Shown: positions 10,417-21,590 of the stretch, one piece after another | Position numbering within the stretch: the stretch's first letter is position 1 | How the letters are laid out: every line of letters begins with the position of its first letter | DNA from: Diphasiastrum complanatum | Lineage: Eukaryota; Streptophyta; Lycopodiopsida; Lycopodiales; Lycopodiaceae | Direction of reading: 5' to 3' | DNA: 64,000 bases | Assembly: GCA_029204225.1 (NCBI GenBank) | Contig: MU832072.1 | Span: 24,575 to 88,574, forward strand | Translations under genes and position numbers: made by a program | Notes under the pieces: model-generated | Told to the model about the DNA's origin: nothing | What the model saw: the letters and a program-made list of their open reading frames with translations, nothing else | Databases searched by the model: none

Positions 10417-11230
10417 TACACCCACTAGCCATTGACATTGGCGGCTTCTAGGGTGTACAAAAGGGGAAACTTGAATGGCCTCCCTAGGCTTTGACAAAAA
10501 TGACATCTTGGCTAGTTTTGGAAGAGAGCCTTGAATGCACCACTCCCCCACTCTCTTATGGAGGCCACTAGGTGTACTGTCAAATGGGTTGAAGACAAAT
10601 GGCAAAGAGGGCTTGAAGGACATGAAGAATGGCAAGATGGCATTGTGAAGGGGATGCATTGGATTTTTCTATAAGAAGGAGCCAACTCCTTGTATTTCAA
10701 ATGTTAGTACTTGTGCATGTTAGTACTTGTGTATGTTAGTATTTGTATGTTAGTACTTTCAGGAGTTGCTTGCTTGTTTGAGTGTGCTTTGAAGTTAATT
10801 CCATTTTGTGGCTAATTGTTGTGAATGTTAGTTGCTCAATGTCAGTCACTTGCAATGTGGGTTAGTAGTTTAGGAGTGGGTATGTTTGAGAGTTGAGAGT
10901 TGTAGTTGTCTTGGGGGTTGAGAGTGATGTTACGTACTATGCTTGCTTGCTCATATTGAGGAGTTGAGAGATTGTGGTTGTTTGTGTTGATTGCTTGGAC
11001 CTCATTACTAGTGTGAGTTCATAGTTGAGTGCTTCAAATTACTTGGAGATGATGTTTGCTTGCTTTTGTTGAGAGGATTGATGGGTGAGAGTGATTGCAT
11101 GGTGAGGGTTGGTTGGTTGGTTGTAGTCCATTGTCATACTAGTTGGCTTATATCTTGAATGAGTGGGATGGATTGCTTGAGGGCTTGGTGTGAGTGATGG
11201 GTTGCTGATTTTTTTAGCCATTATATCTTT
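10417..11230. other. Unassigned sequence beside the LTR end, with short tandem repeats
   Basis: There is no coding region. At about 10700-10760 four imperfect copies of a 14-19 bp unit (atgttagtacttgtgt) stand in a row. A plus-strand ttctataagaaggag at about 10668 resembles an LTR promoter. From 10760 to 11210 the plus strand is G/T-rich with frequent gttgagag and ttgcttg. It may be an LTR of another family, but I could not place ends. Confidence 0.4.
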
Positions 11231-12282
11231 TTGGCCTACTTTTTTTTTTTTTTTTTTACAGACTTTCGGTTCAGTTTTCTCTTAACAAAACCGTTAGCAT
11301 TTCAATCGCACCCTTCATATTCCAGAAACTTTAATTTTCTTCATTTTGTCTTTTTACACCAATTCGATCGGACACGCGTAAAGTGGAGAAAAATGCATCA
11401 ACATGCCTGGCTCTGATTTTTGCTACAAGGTTCATGACTAGCGTTTCTACGCAACGGCTATCTAATGGCACATTGAGGTAAGGCTCACACTTTTCACAAT
11501 CAATTTATCTTCATGATGCCATTTTTTCATATACGTAGGGTTGTGAACTATACAGATTAGCCATTTGCAAGTTGCTTATGCTATTTGACCTGCCAGACGT
11601 CTAACATTGGTGCGTCTGCCGAGAGTAATTTGATAAGGGAGTATCGTTTGAAAGACGATGGCCTACAATGAAGATGTATTAGAAATTTGCTAGTTGAATG
11701 AGTGTATTGTCAAGACCGTCAACCTTGGTATTGAATGTTGAGGTGGTTAACATCACACAATGATATGTGCTGGTCCCACAAATGAATTGTCAGGGACATT
11801 CTTTTAGTTGATGATTGAATAGCACGTGTTAGATGAGCAATTACTACGAGAAATTGATAGCGAGGATCATAGATGTGGTATTGATCTAGAACGATTATGG
11901 TTGGCATCCTACGGGCCCAACAAATTTATAAGCAATAGCTCCTAACCAGATGAGGACCCTATGCCTACGATCAATCGACTTCTTCACCTGGCTAGGGGTA
12001 CTCTTACATGGGTACCTATCTAGGAAAGGCTATTCAACGAACCATGATGAAAAGGTTAAGATTGAGCATCGTGAATTAGTGGAGATGGTCAAACAAAATT
12101 TGGGAGATAGGTTGGGGAGCACGGGGCAATAGAGAAGGCCATCAGGGTTGGAAGTGGCAAATCCGTTGTTGCTCACGTAGGGCCGAACCGCCATTAGAGG
12201 TGGGGCCCCTTGACCCTTTTAGGACGTTTTGGCTGGACCAACCCCCCATTAAAATAGGCCCTAACAAATGGGCATTGGATTA
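11231..12282. other. No supported gene
   Basis: Starts with a poly-T run (about 11240-11257). The only open frames, for example 11950-12132 plus, have no motif I know. Confidence 0.4.
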
Positions 12283-12629
12283 TGTGAAGAGTTTTTGATC
12301 AGTTAAGATCCAATTCCATAACCTGATCTTTGGTTAAAAATACATCAAATCTACCAATCCTGCCAATGTAGAAAAATCAGCATCTACTCTATGAAAGAGA
12401 TGCAAACTCACTAAGAACCTGATCAACATCAAACATAAGATATAATGAGGTTGTTATCCATACAAAAACAATAAGCTACTATATTGCACATGTGTGGGTC
12501 CAAAAATAACATAAAATAAGCATTCTACACACAAGACAAGATATCACCAATATAGTGCATCAATGGATAGATGAACCCAAGAGAACTCATGTATAAGCAT
12601 GAAGTGAGAAACTAGAGAGAGAATGTGTT
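12283..12629 (-). mobile_element. Truncated LTR, family alpha
   Basis: The lower end is TGTGAAGA at 12283, and the body shares the ccaatgtagaaaaatca, gcattctacacac and atggatagatgaacccaagagaactcatgtataagcatga blocks (interrupted by small changes) with the complete alpha LTRs at 20726-21373 and 52259-52894. It breaks off at 12629, where the gag-like element begins. It is oriented like the other alpha copies. Confidence 0.75.
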
Positions 12630-13412
12630 TGTAGGGAGTGTAGATATAGTCGGTGAGCAGCCCTCCACCTATCAATAAGGGTTAGATCATTGGATAGGTA
12701 CCTAACTATGTCAAGATGCTAGTTTTAGATGCTTCCTACTCTTTTTCCTAACACTATCAGTCTTTAACACTACCCATCCATACACTAACCACACACACAT
12801 CATGATTAATTAGAGTGAAAAATAGAGGAAGAGAGGTAGATAGATAGATAAAAGAAGTAGAGCAAGAGTGAGAGGGGAGGTTAGCTCATTTGCTCATTGT
12901 GCATGCTAATGGAGAAACATTAACTAATGAAACAAGAAACATGGAAACTAGAGAGCAAAAGCAAGACACACAAAGCATTAGCAACTGAATAGCAAATGAG
13001 GATGCTTCTCTCCAAATTTATAGAGTTTTCTCATTCTCATTAAGTATGAAAATGTGATACAAATGGTGCCTTTTTATGGATGGGGAAGGCCCTTGCCCCT
13101 TTCTCCTATTGGCTAGTCCAAGGAAGGTGGGATTGAAATCCACACCCTTCATAAAAAACACAAACTAATCAACGGTGGAGAGAGAAACACACTTCACCTA
13201 CCACCAATTGACTTTGACTAATTAATCAAACTTAGGGACTTAAGTTTAAGCTTAACTTTGGCCTTCTAATATTATTTTTAATTACATGGCCCAAAGTCAA
13301 GTATATGTTCAAAATTATTTATTTACAAGTGCTCATTGGGCCATGGGCTTATACACGTGCAAGATGCCACGACTCTTTATCTATTTACAGAGTGGTGGGA
13401 ATACCCCCAATA
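12630..13412 (-). mobile_element. Putative LTR of the gag-like element, first copy
   Basis: It is closely similar to 54669-55480 on the opposite strand. Shared blocks include gcccatggcccaatgagcac, the gcaagggcctt block, ggttagctca and the cctatcaa..gggttag block. On the minus strand it ends CCCTACA at 12630, as does the other copy, and starts at TATTGGGGG where the other has TGTTGGGGG. The LTR call rests on these ends and on its position after the ORF stop. A second LTR has not been found, so it could also be a conserved 3' non-coding region. Confidence 0.55.
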
Positions 13413-13457
13413 GGGCCCACGGCCTGAAGTAGTGCCGGTCCCTCAGCACTATGGCGC

Positions 13458-14594
13458 TCAATATAGGCTCTTCTTTGTGCGTCTTTGGTGGATGAGGTAG
13501 CTTGTCACGTCCTCCATAAATTCTAATCTTGGTATGTTTTTCTGTTTCTTAGGAGTATAGAAGGACTTATGTACACCAGTGAGCCATGCTTGGTCGATCC
13601 ATTGTTGGAATCTGCTTGGCCATGGATTGCCGAGTAAGGCCGCTCTATAATACATACGCGCGACTGGTAGTTGGTCTTCAACTTTTTCCAAAACCAGGGC
13701 GGTATTGGGATCAAAACATATTGCTGCCAAAAAATCATCCCATTTGGTGAGGACTCCCATCAGAAATTCTAGGTCCCAAGCATAGGTTGTTGTCGCACGG
13801 ACTGTTGGGTTGGGGCAGGTTAGATATTGTTGTGAGAACTAAACGAGAGCCCTCCTGGCATCTAAGTCCGTCTACCACCCGTACTCTAGTTCGATCCTCG
13901 GCCAATTCCTTGTATTCAGTGTGATCGTCTCCAGGGGGGTGTCACACTTCGCCCATTTAGATCTGTGTGGGTAGGAGAGGTAGTGGGCATTTATTCGTAA
14001 TTGCTTGGAATTGATGTACGCCCTGATGGCCGCAGGGTTTTGTTCAAACAGTCTTTTTCGCCATTCTAGTTGAGTGCCTAGAGTTGGAATGTAGGCCACC
14101 AACTCATTTTCCTGGATCTCTTTGATGGTGACAGATAATTGCTAGCCGTCGCATGAGCTTTCGTGTGGAAATTGTGCCAGTTAGGTGTTGATTTCATCCT
14201 CTACCGTTGTGGGCTTTCGGAATGCGTGGCTGGCAGAGATGGATCTTGAGCCTTGGGATGAGGAAGCTTGCGGTTGGTTCGGATTTGCTTGTTTTGTCTA
14301 ATGGGGGAATGTGTCTTGCCCTTCAGTATCCCATTGTGTCTTGGTGCCCTTGATCTTGCGCACTTGATATGTGATCTGGACTTGTGGTGCCCGCTATTGG
14401 TCTGTGTAGCATCGAATGTAGGTGGTGTTGGAATTGCCACCGGGGCTGGTTGATGTTTTTGCTCCATAAATCTCTAACATGCCTTGAGGGCCTGCTTTGC
14501 CTGGGCCATCTCTTGGTTGGCACTTGCACGGTAGTGGTCGAATTCAGGCTGGTAGCTATTCAATGTTTGGCTGTAGACCTACACCTGTTGCCGA
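13458..14594 (-). pseudogene. Unrecognised gag-like protein, first copy (broken)
   Basis: Read in one frame the minus strand gives a coherent but interrupted protein of roughly 370 codons. It has a Gln/Ala-rich N-terminal part with proline-rich and basic stretches (14594-14200), then a more conserved part from ELVAYIPTLGTQLEWRKRLF to the stop near 13458. In-frame TAG codons fall at EYGW*TDLDARRALV* (about 13875 and 13845), with others upstream. The C-terminal 130 residues align well with the open copy at 54160-54620: both have YYRAAL, PW..RFQ.W.DQ.WL.G.HKS and TSYLIHQRR or TTYLIQQRR. The layout suggests a retrotransposon Gag, but there is no zinc knuckle or protease that I can see. Copia-1 is inserted at its upstream end. 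Confidence 0.55.
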
Positions 14595-14599
14595 TAGAG

Positions 14600-14889
14600 T
14601 GTTGGATTATTCTCCTTCTACCAATCGACTAATCGATTTTAATCTTCATTTATTGTTTAACCTAGTTCTGCGGATTTTCCCGTGTGTTTACACAGTCTGC
14701 AGAATTACAAGTTTTTTTACACAGTCTGTAGAATTACACAGAGTTTACGACAGTGTCGCATTTTTTGCCTGACAGAAATCTCGTGTAAAATCACAATGTT
14801 GCATTTTTCGCTTTTTCAAAAGAGCCTCAAATGTTAAAGAAATGACTCTGGCAAAGTGTGGGGCAACCCTAAATGAGATTTGAGGGCAC
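14600..14889 (+). mobile_element. Copia-1 5' LTR, truncated
   Basis: It begins TGTTGGATTATTCTCC and matches 18315-18605 block by block (ctaccaatcgactaatcg, ttttcccgtgtgtttaca, ctctggcaaagtgtggg, aaatgagatttgagggcacc). After gagggcacc the first copy changes into caaatggtcttgctgagag, which is the integrase motif NG(V)AER, while the second continues as LTR. Confidence 0.85.
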
Positions 14890-17090
14890 CCAAATGGTCT
14901 TGCTGAGAGAAAGAACAGAACCTTAGTTGAATCGACAAAGTGCATGTTATCACACGCAACACTTCCGAAGTGCTTCTGGGCTAAAGCTATTTCAACAACA
15001 ACCTATATTCAGAACAGATGTTCCACTAAAGGCCAGACAAAACACCATTCGAAGTTTGAATAGGTACTAAACCTTCTTTATCAAACTTACGAGTTTTTGG
15101 ATGTAGTGCTTTTGCGCAGATTCCTCATGATCTCAGGAAGAAGCTCAACTTCCAGAGTATCAAGTGTGTTTTCATCAGCTACACCACTTCAGATCAAGCC
15201 TACTAGTTGTTCGATCCCATCGAGTCAAAGATATTCACTAGTCGGGATGTCATTTTCATTGAAGAATAGTTTCAAGACCTCAAAGGAAAGGACAGTTCCC
15301 ATGTAGCTGACCTATCAGATTCTCCTGATGCTTTGAACTTTCCAGTTCCTTGGTCAACTATGAAGGTCCTAGCTCCTCTACTCTTGATGAACAAAAAATC
15401 AACGTCCAATCAAAAGATGATCATGTTGCAAATCAGCAACTAATAATTAACTTCTTGTATTCCCCAGACGATATATCAACGAGTCTGCAGCTTATCTTGT
15501 TCAAGAACCAACGTCTATCCAAGAGGCACTTGGTCAGTGTGATTCAGATCTCTGGAAAGAAGCTGTGGATAAAGAGTATTCATCTCTTATCAAGAACCAG
15601 ACGTGGATGATTGTCGAATTACTTGCTAGCAGAAACGTAGTTGATTGCAAATGGATTTTCAAAGTCAAGTACAACACAGATGGAAGCATCAACAGAAGAA
15701 AAGCACGACTTGTAGCCAGAGGTTTTTCTCAGGTATACAACGTCAATTACACTGAGACTTTCAGTCTAGTAGTCAAGCATTTTTCTATTCAACTTTTGCT
15801 ATCATTTGCCGCTGCAGCAGATTTGGAAATACATCAAATGGATGTATAGGCAACATATCTCAATGGAGTCATCGAAGAAGACATTTACATGGTGCAACCC
15901 GAAGGTTATATTATCGAGGGTAAACACAATCATGTGTGTAAACTCCATAAGGCACTTTATGGCTTGAATCAATCTGCTCAAGCATGGTTTCAAAGGATCA
16001 ATACTTTCCTTATTGATCATGGATATACACCTAGCTCTTCAAATTCAAATGTTTACTTCAAAGCAGTGCAACAATCTTTTATCATTATCACTTTGTATGT
16101 GGATGATACATTGCTTTTCAGCAACATTATCGATTTGATAAAAGAAGCCAAGACAATGCTATCTTCCGAATTCGACATGACCAATCTGGGCGAAGCTCAT
16201 TTTTGCCTTGGTATACAAATCCACAGAGAAAGAAAACAGAAGTTGGTCTACATTACACAATAGAGGTACATCTACAACATGTTAGTCAGATATAATATGA
16301 TGAATTGCAAGATAGCTCTCTCACCAATGGAACCGGGTCTTAAATTGTCAAAGGACCAATGTCCCCAAACAATTCATGAGAAGCAGTAGATGCATGATTA
16401 TCCTTACCATTCTATTATAGGATCTCTTATGTACGCCATGATCTATACCAGGCCAAACATAGCTTTTGCAGTCAGCTCTCTCAGTTAGTATATGACTAAT
16501 CCTGGTATAACACATTGGAAGGCTCTTATCAGAGTCACAAGATATCTTCGAGCTACTATGGACTTTTGCATTTGTTATGGAGCAGTCGGCAATGACAAAC
16601 TCAATTTCCTCAGTGGTTACACAGATGCAAGTTGGGCAGGAGATGTAGACACTCGTAAATCTACTTCTGGATTTACATTCTTCCTCAATGGTCCAATTTC
16701 CTGGAGCAGTCGCAAACAATCTTCGATACTCTATCTTCCATTAAATCAGAGTATATCGTAGCCTCTCAAGCTACAAAGGAAGCAATTTGGTTGAGAAACT
16801 TACTCTCAGATATCGGTCTAAATCAATATGCTCCAACGATATTATTTTGTGATAATCAAAGTGCCATCGCTTTATCAGCCAACCCTAGATTTCATTCCAA
16901 GAGTAAGCACATTGAACCGAAGTATCATTTTGTCAGAAGCAAAGTTCTCAACAAAGAGGTCAGATTGCAGTACTGTAGAATGCAAGATATGACAATAGAC
17001 ATTTTTACTAAAGCATTAAGTTTCACTACAAGAATTGCCATGATGTTTGACGGGATTTTTGATGTGAAATCGTGTTTTAATTTTTTTTGA
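14886..17090 (+). pseudogene. Copia-1 integrase (C-terminal), RT and RNase H remnant
   Basis: From 14893 the translation gives the end of the copia integrase core (GLAERKNRTL-like, then KCMLSHATLPKCFWAKAI), then a linker. At 15565 reverse transcriptase follows, with CKWIFKVKYNTDGSINRRKA, ARGFSQV, LHKALYGLNQ and the catalytic YVDD in TLYVDDTLLF (about 16096). RNase H begins near 16600 with GYTDASWAGD and ends near 17040 with IDIFTKAL. Stops interrupt the frame, for example TAG at 15847 (MDV*ATYL, normally MDVKTAFL), 16261 and 16387, and there is a frameshift near 16740. It cannot make a functional Pol. Confidence 0.9.
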
Positions 17091-18302
17091 ATCGACGTGG
17101 GCGTCGAAAAATGTGCTGCTATAAGGTCATTGGAATCCATCATATTTAAAATCCGTCGGAATCCGACGCCAAGCCCAAAACCAACAACCGGCCAGTAAAA
17201 ATGAATCGGAGAATATACCACGTGGACGTCAGATTCCAAAGTCTTTTTTTTTTTTTTTGGTGGACGTCAAAATCCGACGTCCACGTCGCGGGGCCGTCGT
17301 AATCCGACATCCACGTGGGAAAAAAAAACTTGAAAAAGAATTTTCACTTTTTTTTTTGCCACGTGGGTGTCGGATTCCGACGTCCACATGGCCGGACCGT
17401 CGGAATCCGATGTCCACGTGGCAAAAAGAAAATCATGGCAAAAACCAAACATACTCCAATCGACGAAAATTTGAAGTGCATACGAAAGATAAATGATTAC
17501 GAAAAATGACATAGATGAAACAAATTGAAAATAGATAAAGCCATACCTATTTTTGAGTGCATATGCATGTAGCCGGAAAGCGAAGAAGTGCTAGTCATGA
17601 ATGCTTCAATTGATTCTACTATGTTTGTCACTTTGCTTTTGTCCTTTGCTAGGATAGAATTGCTCTCAACTAGAATAGTCATGAGGGCTCCCATTGACAA
17701 TAAATCAGTGAGTTCTCAATGGTCGTTGATAGATTAGCTTTAGATAGCAGTTGCAATTGACAGGAAATCGAAGTGCATACGAAAGATAAATGATTACGAA
17801 AAATGACATAGATGAAACAAATTGAAAATAGATAAAGCCATATCTATTTTTGAGTGCATATGCATGTAGCCGGAAAGCGAAGAAGTGCTAGTCATGAATG
17901 CTTCAACTGATTCTACTATGTTTGTCACTTTGCTTCTGTCCCCCGTCGGAATCCGACATCTGCTTTGTGCTTTTTTTTTTTGCATGGACAAGTGACGTCA
18001 TCCATTTAAAAAGTTGCAGTCTCCAAAATGGGATGTCGGATTCCGACATTTTTATTGGCCGTCGAAATCCGACGTCTGTAAAAAAAAAAATTTCCGGCAA
18101 TTTTTTTTTTTTTGGCAATTTTTAATTTTTTTTTGTGTCGGATTCCGACGTATTATTATGTCGGATTTCGATGGATTATGAATTTTTTTTGAATCTGTTG
18201 GAACCTTGTGTCAGAAATCGCACATTTTGTTGTTGTGTTTGGAGTCACACAGAAGATTTTGTGTAGAACTAAGTTTGAAGGTTAAGGCATTCAAGGATTC
18301 AG
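17091..18302. repeat. Copia-1 3' non-coding region with clustered palindromes
   Basis: About ten copies of a GTCGGAATCCGAC-type palindrome (often extended by acgtccacgtgg) lie between the RNase H stop and the polypurine tract. The clearest are near 17149, 17266, 17292, 17370, 17398, 17944, 18034, 18060, 18137 and 18160. They alternate with poly-T or poly-A runs. A piece of the same material recurs at about 50935-51005. I know no function for it. Confidence 0.75.
17473..17938. repeat. Near-identical 170-bp direct duplication
   Basis: Bases 17473-17642 and 17769-17938 are almost the same (starting gaagtgcatacgaaagataa, ending atgtttgtcactttgctt, with only about three visible changes), with a 296-bp offset. 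The minus strand of both is open and reads VTNIVES.EAFMTSTSSLSG, so the unit could be a captured gene fragment in antisense. The high identity points to a recent duplication. Confidence 0.8.
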
Positions 18303-18314
18303 ATTAAGGGGGAG
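18303..18314 (+). promoter_or_regulatory. Copia-1 polypurine tract
   Basis: The purine run attaagggggag directly precedes the 3' LTR start TGTAAGATTATTCTCC, as required for plus-strand priming. The same tract and LTR start appear on the minus strand at 28985-29020. Confidence 0.8.
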
Positions 18315-19054
18315 TGTAAGATTATTCTCCTTCTACCAATCGACTAATCGATTTTAATCTTCATCCATTGTTTAATCTAGTTCTGTGGATTTTCCCGTGT
18401 GTTTACATAGTCTGCAGAATTGCAAGTGTTTTTACATAGTTTGCAGAATTACACGGAGTTTATGACAATGTCACATTTTTCGCCTGACAGAAATCTCATG
18501 TAAAATCACAGTGTCGCATTTTTCACTTTCTCAAAAGAGCCTCAAATGTTAAGAAAATGACTCTGGCAAAGTGTGGGACAACCCTAAATGAGATTTGAGG
18601 GCACCTTTGCTTTTTCGTCTTTTTCGCGAAAAAATCCGACAGTGTCACCTGTGGCTGTTTTAGTTCATTTATGCAGAGCTACAGTTTTGATTTATTTATG
18701 CAAACAGAATGTTTATGGCCAATTTCACCGCTTATCAACAAGCAATGATAAGGACCGGATGGATGCCAGTTGATCACCAACCAACTGGCGATCGCATTTG
18801 ACAACCTAATTTCTTAGTATAAATAGTTGTTCATATTCATACAGTTGAATCATCTGAAATTCATTGAAAATTAGAATTATCAGAAGCGTTTGAATAGTTA
18901 GCTCTCTCTCTCTCTCTCTCTCAAGCCTACGAGCTTGAACACTCCTGATCATTCTAGCTCATTTCTTAGAGTTATTTTAGAGATTGCTATTGTGCTACTG
19001 CTTATCAGCATTGCATTTAATTCAGACTTTCATTTTAGTTGCTAAGAGATAGCA
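18315..19054 (+). mobile_element. Copia-1 3' LTR, about 740 bp
   Basis: It starts TGTAAGATTATT and, if the target duplication is right, ends GATAGCA at 19054. A TATA box lies at about 18818 (agtataaatagttg), and a (CT)n tract and a TTGAATCAATA-like site follow. The first 290 bp match the truncated 5' LTR. An end a little further downstream, near 19150, cannot be excluded. Confidence 0.7.
18902..18923 (+). repeat. (CT)n microsatellite in the LTR
   Basis: About eleven CT units lie downstream of the LTR TATA box, in what would be the transcribed R/U5 part. Confidence 0.9.
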
Positions 19055-19059
19055 TAGAG

Positions 19060-20180
19060 TACGCGACTTTGATCCGCAACTTATTGTACTCATTTACTTC
19101 TGTTACGTTTTCATATTGAATCAATACTATCCTTCATTGCGTTCAACTTTTGTCTCAAAATGTATGCGTTTCTATATTTCTTCGTGACTAATTCGCGAAC
19201 AATTTGCGACTAATTATTTGTCTGATAATTTTTTATGCTTAAATTGTTTGGCTACGTAATCGCTGTAGTATTGGCAATTTCAAAGTTAGTTACTATAATT
19301 CAAACGTGATTTCTATCACTATTGTCTTGTTTGAAATTGATAGGCATAGTCATACATTGGAAACATGAAGATAGTTTATTCAGCCATGCTCGAAAAGTTT
19401 TCTTTCTATACACACAAATTATTTTCATTCGTTTCTTTTCGAGCTAGACCTATCTTCTACACACCACTTTCCGACCTAGAGGTCCATTTCTGCTTGTGTA
19501 AGAGGCCAATTGGCAGGTGTTGGCTTGCACCAGAAGAATAGTAGCAAAGGTTCTCAGGACAAACTACATTCAAACAGCCTTCAGAACCCTCGCCGACCCA
19601 TCCTTCTCCATAAGAACCCTCGCCGAGCTCTATGAAGTGATAAAATACTGAGATAACCATCTATAAGAGAGGTGAAGATTCTTGAGAAAAAATTTGAATT
19701 TTTTTCAGAAGATTGTCGCATCGACTAGTGACTTGACATGCCAATCACCTGTTCAATCACATACAAGTCATACCGTTCAGTGTTGGGGGCTAGCACAGTC
19801 TCATAGACCACTGTGCTAGGGACGTCCCAGACCCCACCAATTGAGGCCCCGGACCCCACCTGCCCGACACCATCGTTGCCAGCCGTCTTTCACATCAGTT
19901 ATCATCCACGCCACCACTACGTCCACTTTTCTGTTCCATCCCCATTCTATCTCCCATTTCCTCTTGACAATGTAACCCTCATCATGTTCATTTGTTATGT
20001 CCATCTGTTAAATCCATTCCTATTTTTATTTTTATTTTTCCATCCATACTGATCAATATTTTATTTACTCTTTTCTTTTTCTATTGTAAAGAAAAAAAAA
20101 ATCATCAAGACAAGTGGGACACCACAGTTGTACAACCCTTGAAGCAATCAATACATCATGACAATACTGCATTCCAACCA
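19060..20180. other. No supported gene; 9-bp hairpin at 19791-19818
   Basis: No coding region is recognised. At 19791-19818 TAGCACAGT and ACTGTGCTA form a perfect 9-bp inverted repeat with a 10-base loop. The open frame 19813-20052 is C/T-rich low-complexity and is not supported. Confidence 0.4.
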
Positions 20181-20690
20181 TGACTACCGAAAGAGTGGAT
20201 GGCTACGAATAATCAAGGAGTGCAACAAAGTCAAGCAGATCAGGTGCAACAAATGACCAAGAGCCAAGTACTTCAATTTCAGCTATCAGCAAGCTTATGC
20301 TCACACAGTCAAGTTTTTTGAGAAGGACGAATGTACATACTGCTTTGGAGATCATCCAAGTACAAGATGTCCAATCAAGAGTCTGTGCTTTCTACAAAGG
20401 CAAAATGCAGAGCAGAAAGTGTGACAACAAGATACAAGGGTTCAAAGGTCCAAAGAAGAATCAAGCTGACAAAGAGCTCACCCAAGGGATGATGTTAGAA
20501 GATTCATGTGAAGATTTTTCTAACGGATTTCAGATGCTAAAAGATCCTATTAACGAATATCAAGTGACGGAGACGAGCCTCCAAACTACGTTAAAGAGCA
20601 TCGACAAATCACTGAGAAGGAGTTCCAGAATCCATATGTACTGGGAACGCCAATGCCAGAGAAGTTGACAAGTCGCGGACTGGTCAATGA
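20181..20690 (+). pseudogene. Zinc-knuckle protein scrap, probably retroelement
   Basis: At 20332-20370 the plus strand reads CTYCFGDHPSTRC, a CX2CX3HX4C arrangement close to the CCHC zinc knuckle of Gag proteins, followed by PIKSLCFL. It is preceded by a Gln/Ser-rich stretch, as before many Gag knuckles. The frame changes soon after, and the 123-codon frame at 20297-20668 is a different one with no motif. No protease or polymerase follows, because an alpha LTR on the other strand begins at 20726. Confidence 0.4.
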
Positions 20691-20725
20691 GCTAAAACAA
20701 ATCCCAGTGCCTCACCAACATATTT

Positions 20726-21373
20726 TGTGAAGATTTTATAAATTACAAGGATCCAAAAACGTCTATTGATCTTTGGTTTAGAAAGGCAACAACAGAAATA
20801 GCACCATTGGCAATGTAAAAAATCAAGTTCTACTTAATGAAAGAGATGCAAACTCAACAAGATATTGATCAAACAACAAACATATCATAAAATGAAGCTG
20901 ATGTTTGTACAAAAATAGTAAGGTACTGTATTTCACACGTGAGAACCAAATGGACCATAAATCAAAGCATTCTACACACAAGATTGCAAGATATCATCAC
21001 TATAGTGCACCAATGGATAGATGGACCCAAGAGAACTCATGTATAAGCATGAAATGAGATAAGAGAGAGAGAAGATCTATTCTCCCATGCTTGTACACTA
21101 TTCATAACACATCCATGCCTCATTAATGAACTTGGTTTACCTCCATAGAAACTTCTAGATCAAAAAACCTACTACAATATGAACTAGATTCAATGTATCT
21201 AACATTCAAATTTGAATGTGTCCAAACTTGAACTTCTATTTTCCCTCACTTTAAGTGGTAAGTCAAAAACATTTAGACTAAAATAACTTTGAAATGCCTA
21301 TCTCTAAGTCTAAAATGCAAATTGGCCTCAATTGCCAAATACAAAAGATCAAACTAGTTGACAATTTCTCACA
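20726..21373 (-). mobile_element. LTR, family alpha, 648 bp
   Basis: On the minus strand it starts TGTGAGAAATTGTC at 21373 and ends TCTTCACA at 20726. A purine tract gaagagggag lies just above it, and an RNase H tail follows upstream, so it is the 3' LTR of a minus-strand copia element. It shares blocks with the alpha copies at 12283, 31558 and 52259. Confidence 0.8.
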
Positions 21374-21391
21374 CTCCCTCTTCAACTAGTT

Positions 21392-21590
21392 TTAGATAGA
21401 CTTTGAGAATACTCCAAGTGAAGTCCTATTCTTTGTAAACAACTCTTTTTTAAGTGGTTTGGTGAAGATAGCAGCTACACATTCCTTTGAAGACACATGT
21501 TGAAGCTTCACCTCCTTTGCCATGAAAAGGAGTTTTAGATTAGGGCCTTTGGGATCCAACTTATCGAATTTAAGGTAAGACATCTACAGA
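21392..21590 (-). pseudogene. Copia RNase H C-terminal tail (alpha family)
   Basis: The minus frame reads VKLQHVSSKECVAAIFTKPL and then KNRTSLGVFSKS, the end of a copia RNase H region (usually DIFTKAL). The same tail with SSRECVVDKFTKAL occurs at 52890-53050 before another alpha LTR. Everything upstream is missing: at about 21590 the G/A-rich array starts. Confidence 0.85.

Larger units (their letters stand above)
14595..19059 (+). mobile_element. Copia-1, internally deleted Ty1/copia element
   Basis: Two direct copies of the same LTR (starting 14600 and 18315) flank integrase, reverse transcriptase and RNase H remnants on the plus strand. The candidate target duplication is TAGAG at 14595-14599 and 19055-19059. 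The first LTR breaks off at about 14889 and continues directly into integrase, so the rest of the LTR, the leader, gag, protease and the front of integrase are missing. The element sits in the gag-like element at 12630-14594. Its 3' non-coding part (17091-18314) is unusually long and repetitive. Confidence 0.75.

Noticed and set aside
17229-17512. Four overlapping frames with R/P/G/K-rich peptides
   Set aside because: They arise from the palindrome repeats, which are open on both strands, and repeat the same few words.
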